From Ruminiclostridium sufflavum DSM 19573 (GTDB taxonomy: Bacteria; Bacillota; Clostridia; Acetivibrionales; DSM-1351), in the NCBI RefSeq assembly GCF_003208175.1, contig NZ_QKMR01000008.1:1-64000 (forward strand): a stretch of DNA of 64,000 bases, given 5' to 3'. Below, in pieces: positions 63,014 through 64,000 of the stretch. Made by a program: the position numbers and the translations under genes. Every line of letters begins with the position of its first letter. Position 1 is the first letter of the stretch. The notes under the pieces were generated by a model. The model was not told where the DNA came from and did not search any database. It saw only the letters and a list, made by a program, of their open reading frames with translations.

Positions 63014-64000
63014 CACAGCAGCTTTTGCGTTACAATATCTGAATATATCTCCATGCCATTGGATTTAGCAATATGGATTACATCTGAAAACTGATTGCTT
63101 TGAGGAAGTAAAGAGGGTAACATATTCTCCTCTTTAAGAATACGGTCAGGATTAAATATTACATCCTTATGTCCATCAAAAATTGCCACATAAAAAATTC
63201 CCGCCTCAACTATATCCTGAAAGAAATGGCTTCCATAAGACAGCTCGGGCATAAATCCCGCTTTTTCCGATGAATACTCACAAATGACCGTCATATTACA
63301 TAATTCGGCATAATGCACAGGTATACCCAACGATGGTGTTGTGCTTCCCCATCTGCCCGGTCCCACCAGCATTACGTTCCTTCCTTTTATTTCCTTGTTT
63401 ATCAGTCCGATTTGTCTGGCTACCGCATATTTTCCCTGCTCATTCAGCTCCAGATATGTATTTGCCTGAACAAATACAACGAAATCAATTGACAGCCTTA
63501 CACTTCCTCCCATAAAGCTTCCTTTTCCAGAGAAAAAGCAATCCTTTTCATTAGCCAGCTCCGGTATTTTTACTGTATTACCCAAGCCCTTGGTCTGTAA
63601 CGGGCGGCATTGCAAAATATTAATTTTAAAGCTGTTGTCTTTTTTCAAATTAGCTGTGAACTCAATATCAACAGGGTAATCATATGCTTTGGACAATAAT
63701 GCCAGCATTTCTCTCATTACCGGCATAATCTCCGTATCGGTGAACAGTTTTTTAAAATCCAGAATATCCGGAATCCTCCTGTCCGTATATCCCAGCTCAC
63801 GCATCCGGGCCGCTGTTATATAATCAGGACTCATAAACAGCTTTTTATCTGTTTTTAAATCCAAAGGCAGGATTTCGTCCAAGTCTCTGATTACTAAAGC
63901 ATTATCCGTAAAAGAAAGAGTATCCAATCTATGCTGAGAAAATTTATTCTGATCTTCATAGTTCATCGGAGGAATTCGCAAAGGGTCATCCAGACATACA
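63007..64000 (-). CDS. PEP synthase/pyruvate phosphate dikinase N-domain-like protein, 5' end outside the window
   Basis: The minus frame is open to the right edge, so only the C-terminal 330 residues are seen. The segment VDIEFTANLKKDNSFKINIL followed by QCRPLQ is the end of the ATP-grasp nucleotide-binding domain shared by PEP synthase, PPDK and rifampin phosphotransferase. After it comes about 190 residues (MLVGPGRWGSTTPSLGIPVH, YGSHFFQDIVEAGIFYVAI) in place of the usual histidine swivel and PEP-binding barrel. It is therefore not a complete PEP synthase. The function is unknown; it may phosphorylate another acceptor. Confidence 0.85.
   Translation of the reverse strand, partial: VCLDDPLRIPPMNYEDQNKFSQHRLDTLSFTDNALVIRDLDEILPLDLKTDKKLFMSPDYITAARMRELGYTDRRIPDILDFKKLFTDTEIMPVMREMLALLSKAYDYPVDIEFTANLKKDNSFKINILQCRPLQTKGLGNTVKIPELANEKDCFFSGKGSFMGGSVRLSIDFVVFVQANTYLELNEQGKYAVARQIGLINKEIKGRNVMLVGPGRWGSTTPSLGIPVHYAELCNMTVICEYSSEKAGFMPELSYGSHFFQDIVEAGIFYVAIFDGHKDVIFNPDRILKEENMLPSLLPQSNQFSDVIHIAKSNGMEIYSDIVTQKLLCR

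Overview
The window is AT-rich DNA from an anaerobic, low-GC Gram-positive bacterium, most likely a cellulosome-forming clostridium (Ruminiclostridium/Clostridium type). This is inferred from a type I dockerin next to cohesin-like and fibronectin-III domains, strong AGGAGG ribosome sites, Man-family PTS and Rbs/CUT1 ABC transporters, and GntR, LacI, IclR and TetR regulators. No rRNA, tRNA, CRISPR array or intact insertion sequence was seen. Almost every gene lies on the minus strand, so operons read from high to low coordinates. The only plus-strand genes are at 36501-37837 and 60798-62943. The genes at both edges are cut: an Rhs giant on the left and a PEP-synthase-like protein on the right.

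Layout by operon. (1) 17772 to 1: a secreted five-gene operon with a clear sigma-A promoter. It encodes a dockerin/FN3/cohesin-like protein, an FN3/cohesin-like protein, two small membrane-anchored or exported helical proteins of unknown family, and an Rhs/YD-repeat giant of more than 3039 residues with a TTG start and a peptidoglycan-binding domain after the Rhs core. (2) 26972 to 17851: a self-contained Man-family PTS island with a GntR regulator, two amidohydrolase-like proteins (one lacking metal ligands), IIA, IIB, IIC, IID, an eIF2B-like sugar-phosphate isomerase homologue, a BtpA/SgcQ-like protein and its own HPr and Enzyme I. A 30-bp perfect palindrome sits just downstream of its promoter. 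(3) 36167 to 27067: a LacI regulator, Rbs-type ABC transporter, iron alcohol dehydrogenase, RbsD/FucU mutarotase, VOC protein and split transketolase. (4) 36501-39287: an unrecognised protein and a zf-HC2 anti-sigma-like protein on the plus strand, tail-to-tail with a protein joining a Lon-type protease domain, a membrane helix and a discoidin carbohydrate-binding domain. This looks like an undescribed transmembrane sensing module. (5) 51312 to 39628: an 11-gene biosynthetic-type operon (class III aminotransferase, Zn-dehydrogenase, HAD phosphatase, two GT2 enzymes, DUF1349, DUF362 with a probable CTG start, two radical-SAM enzymes, MATE exporter, methyltransferase). (6) 59745 to 51815: an IclR-controlled catabolic operon (DHDPS/NAL-family lyase, CUT1 ABC transporter, FAD oxidoreductase, SIS isomerase, RbsD/FucU) with matching operator palindromes in front of the regulator and the operon. 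(7) 60717-62943: a TetR-MATE efflux pair next to a divergent methyltransferase.

Two dispersed repeat families run through intergenic DNA: a hairpin-forming element with three copies, all in the sense orientation of minus-strand operons, and a short element ending in GCGTGGAGG. One copy of the second has created a false N-terminal extension on a glycosyltransferase reading frame. All statements come from reading the sequence and from knowledge of protein families; no database search was run.
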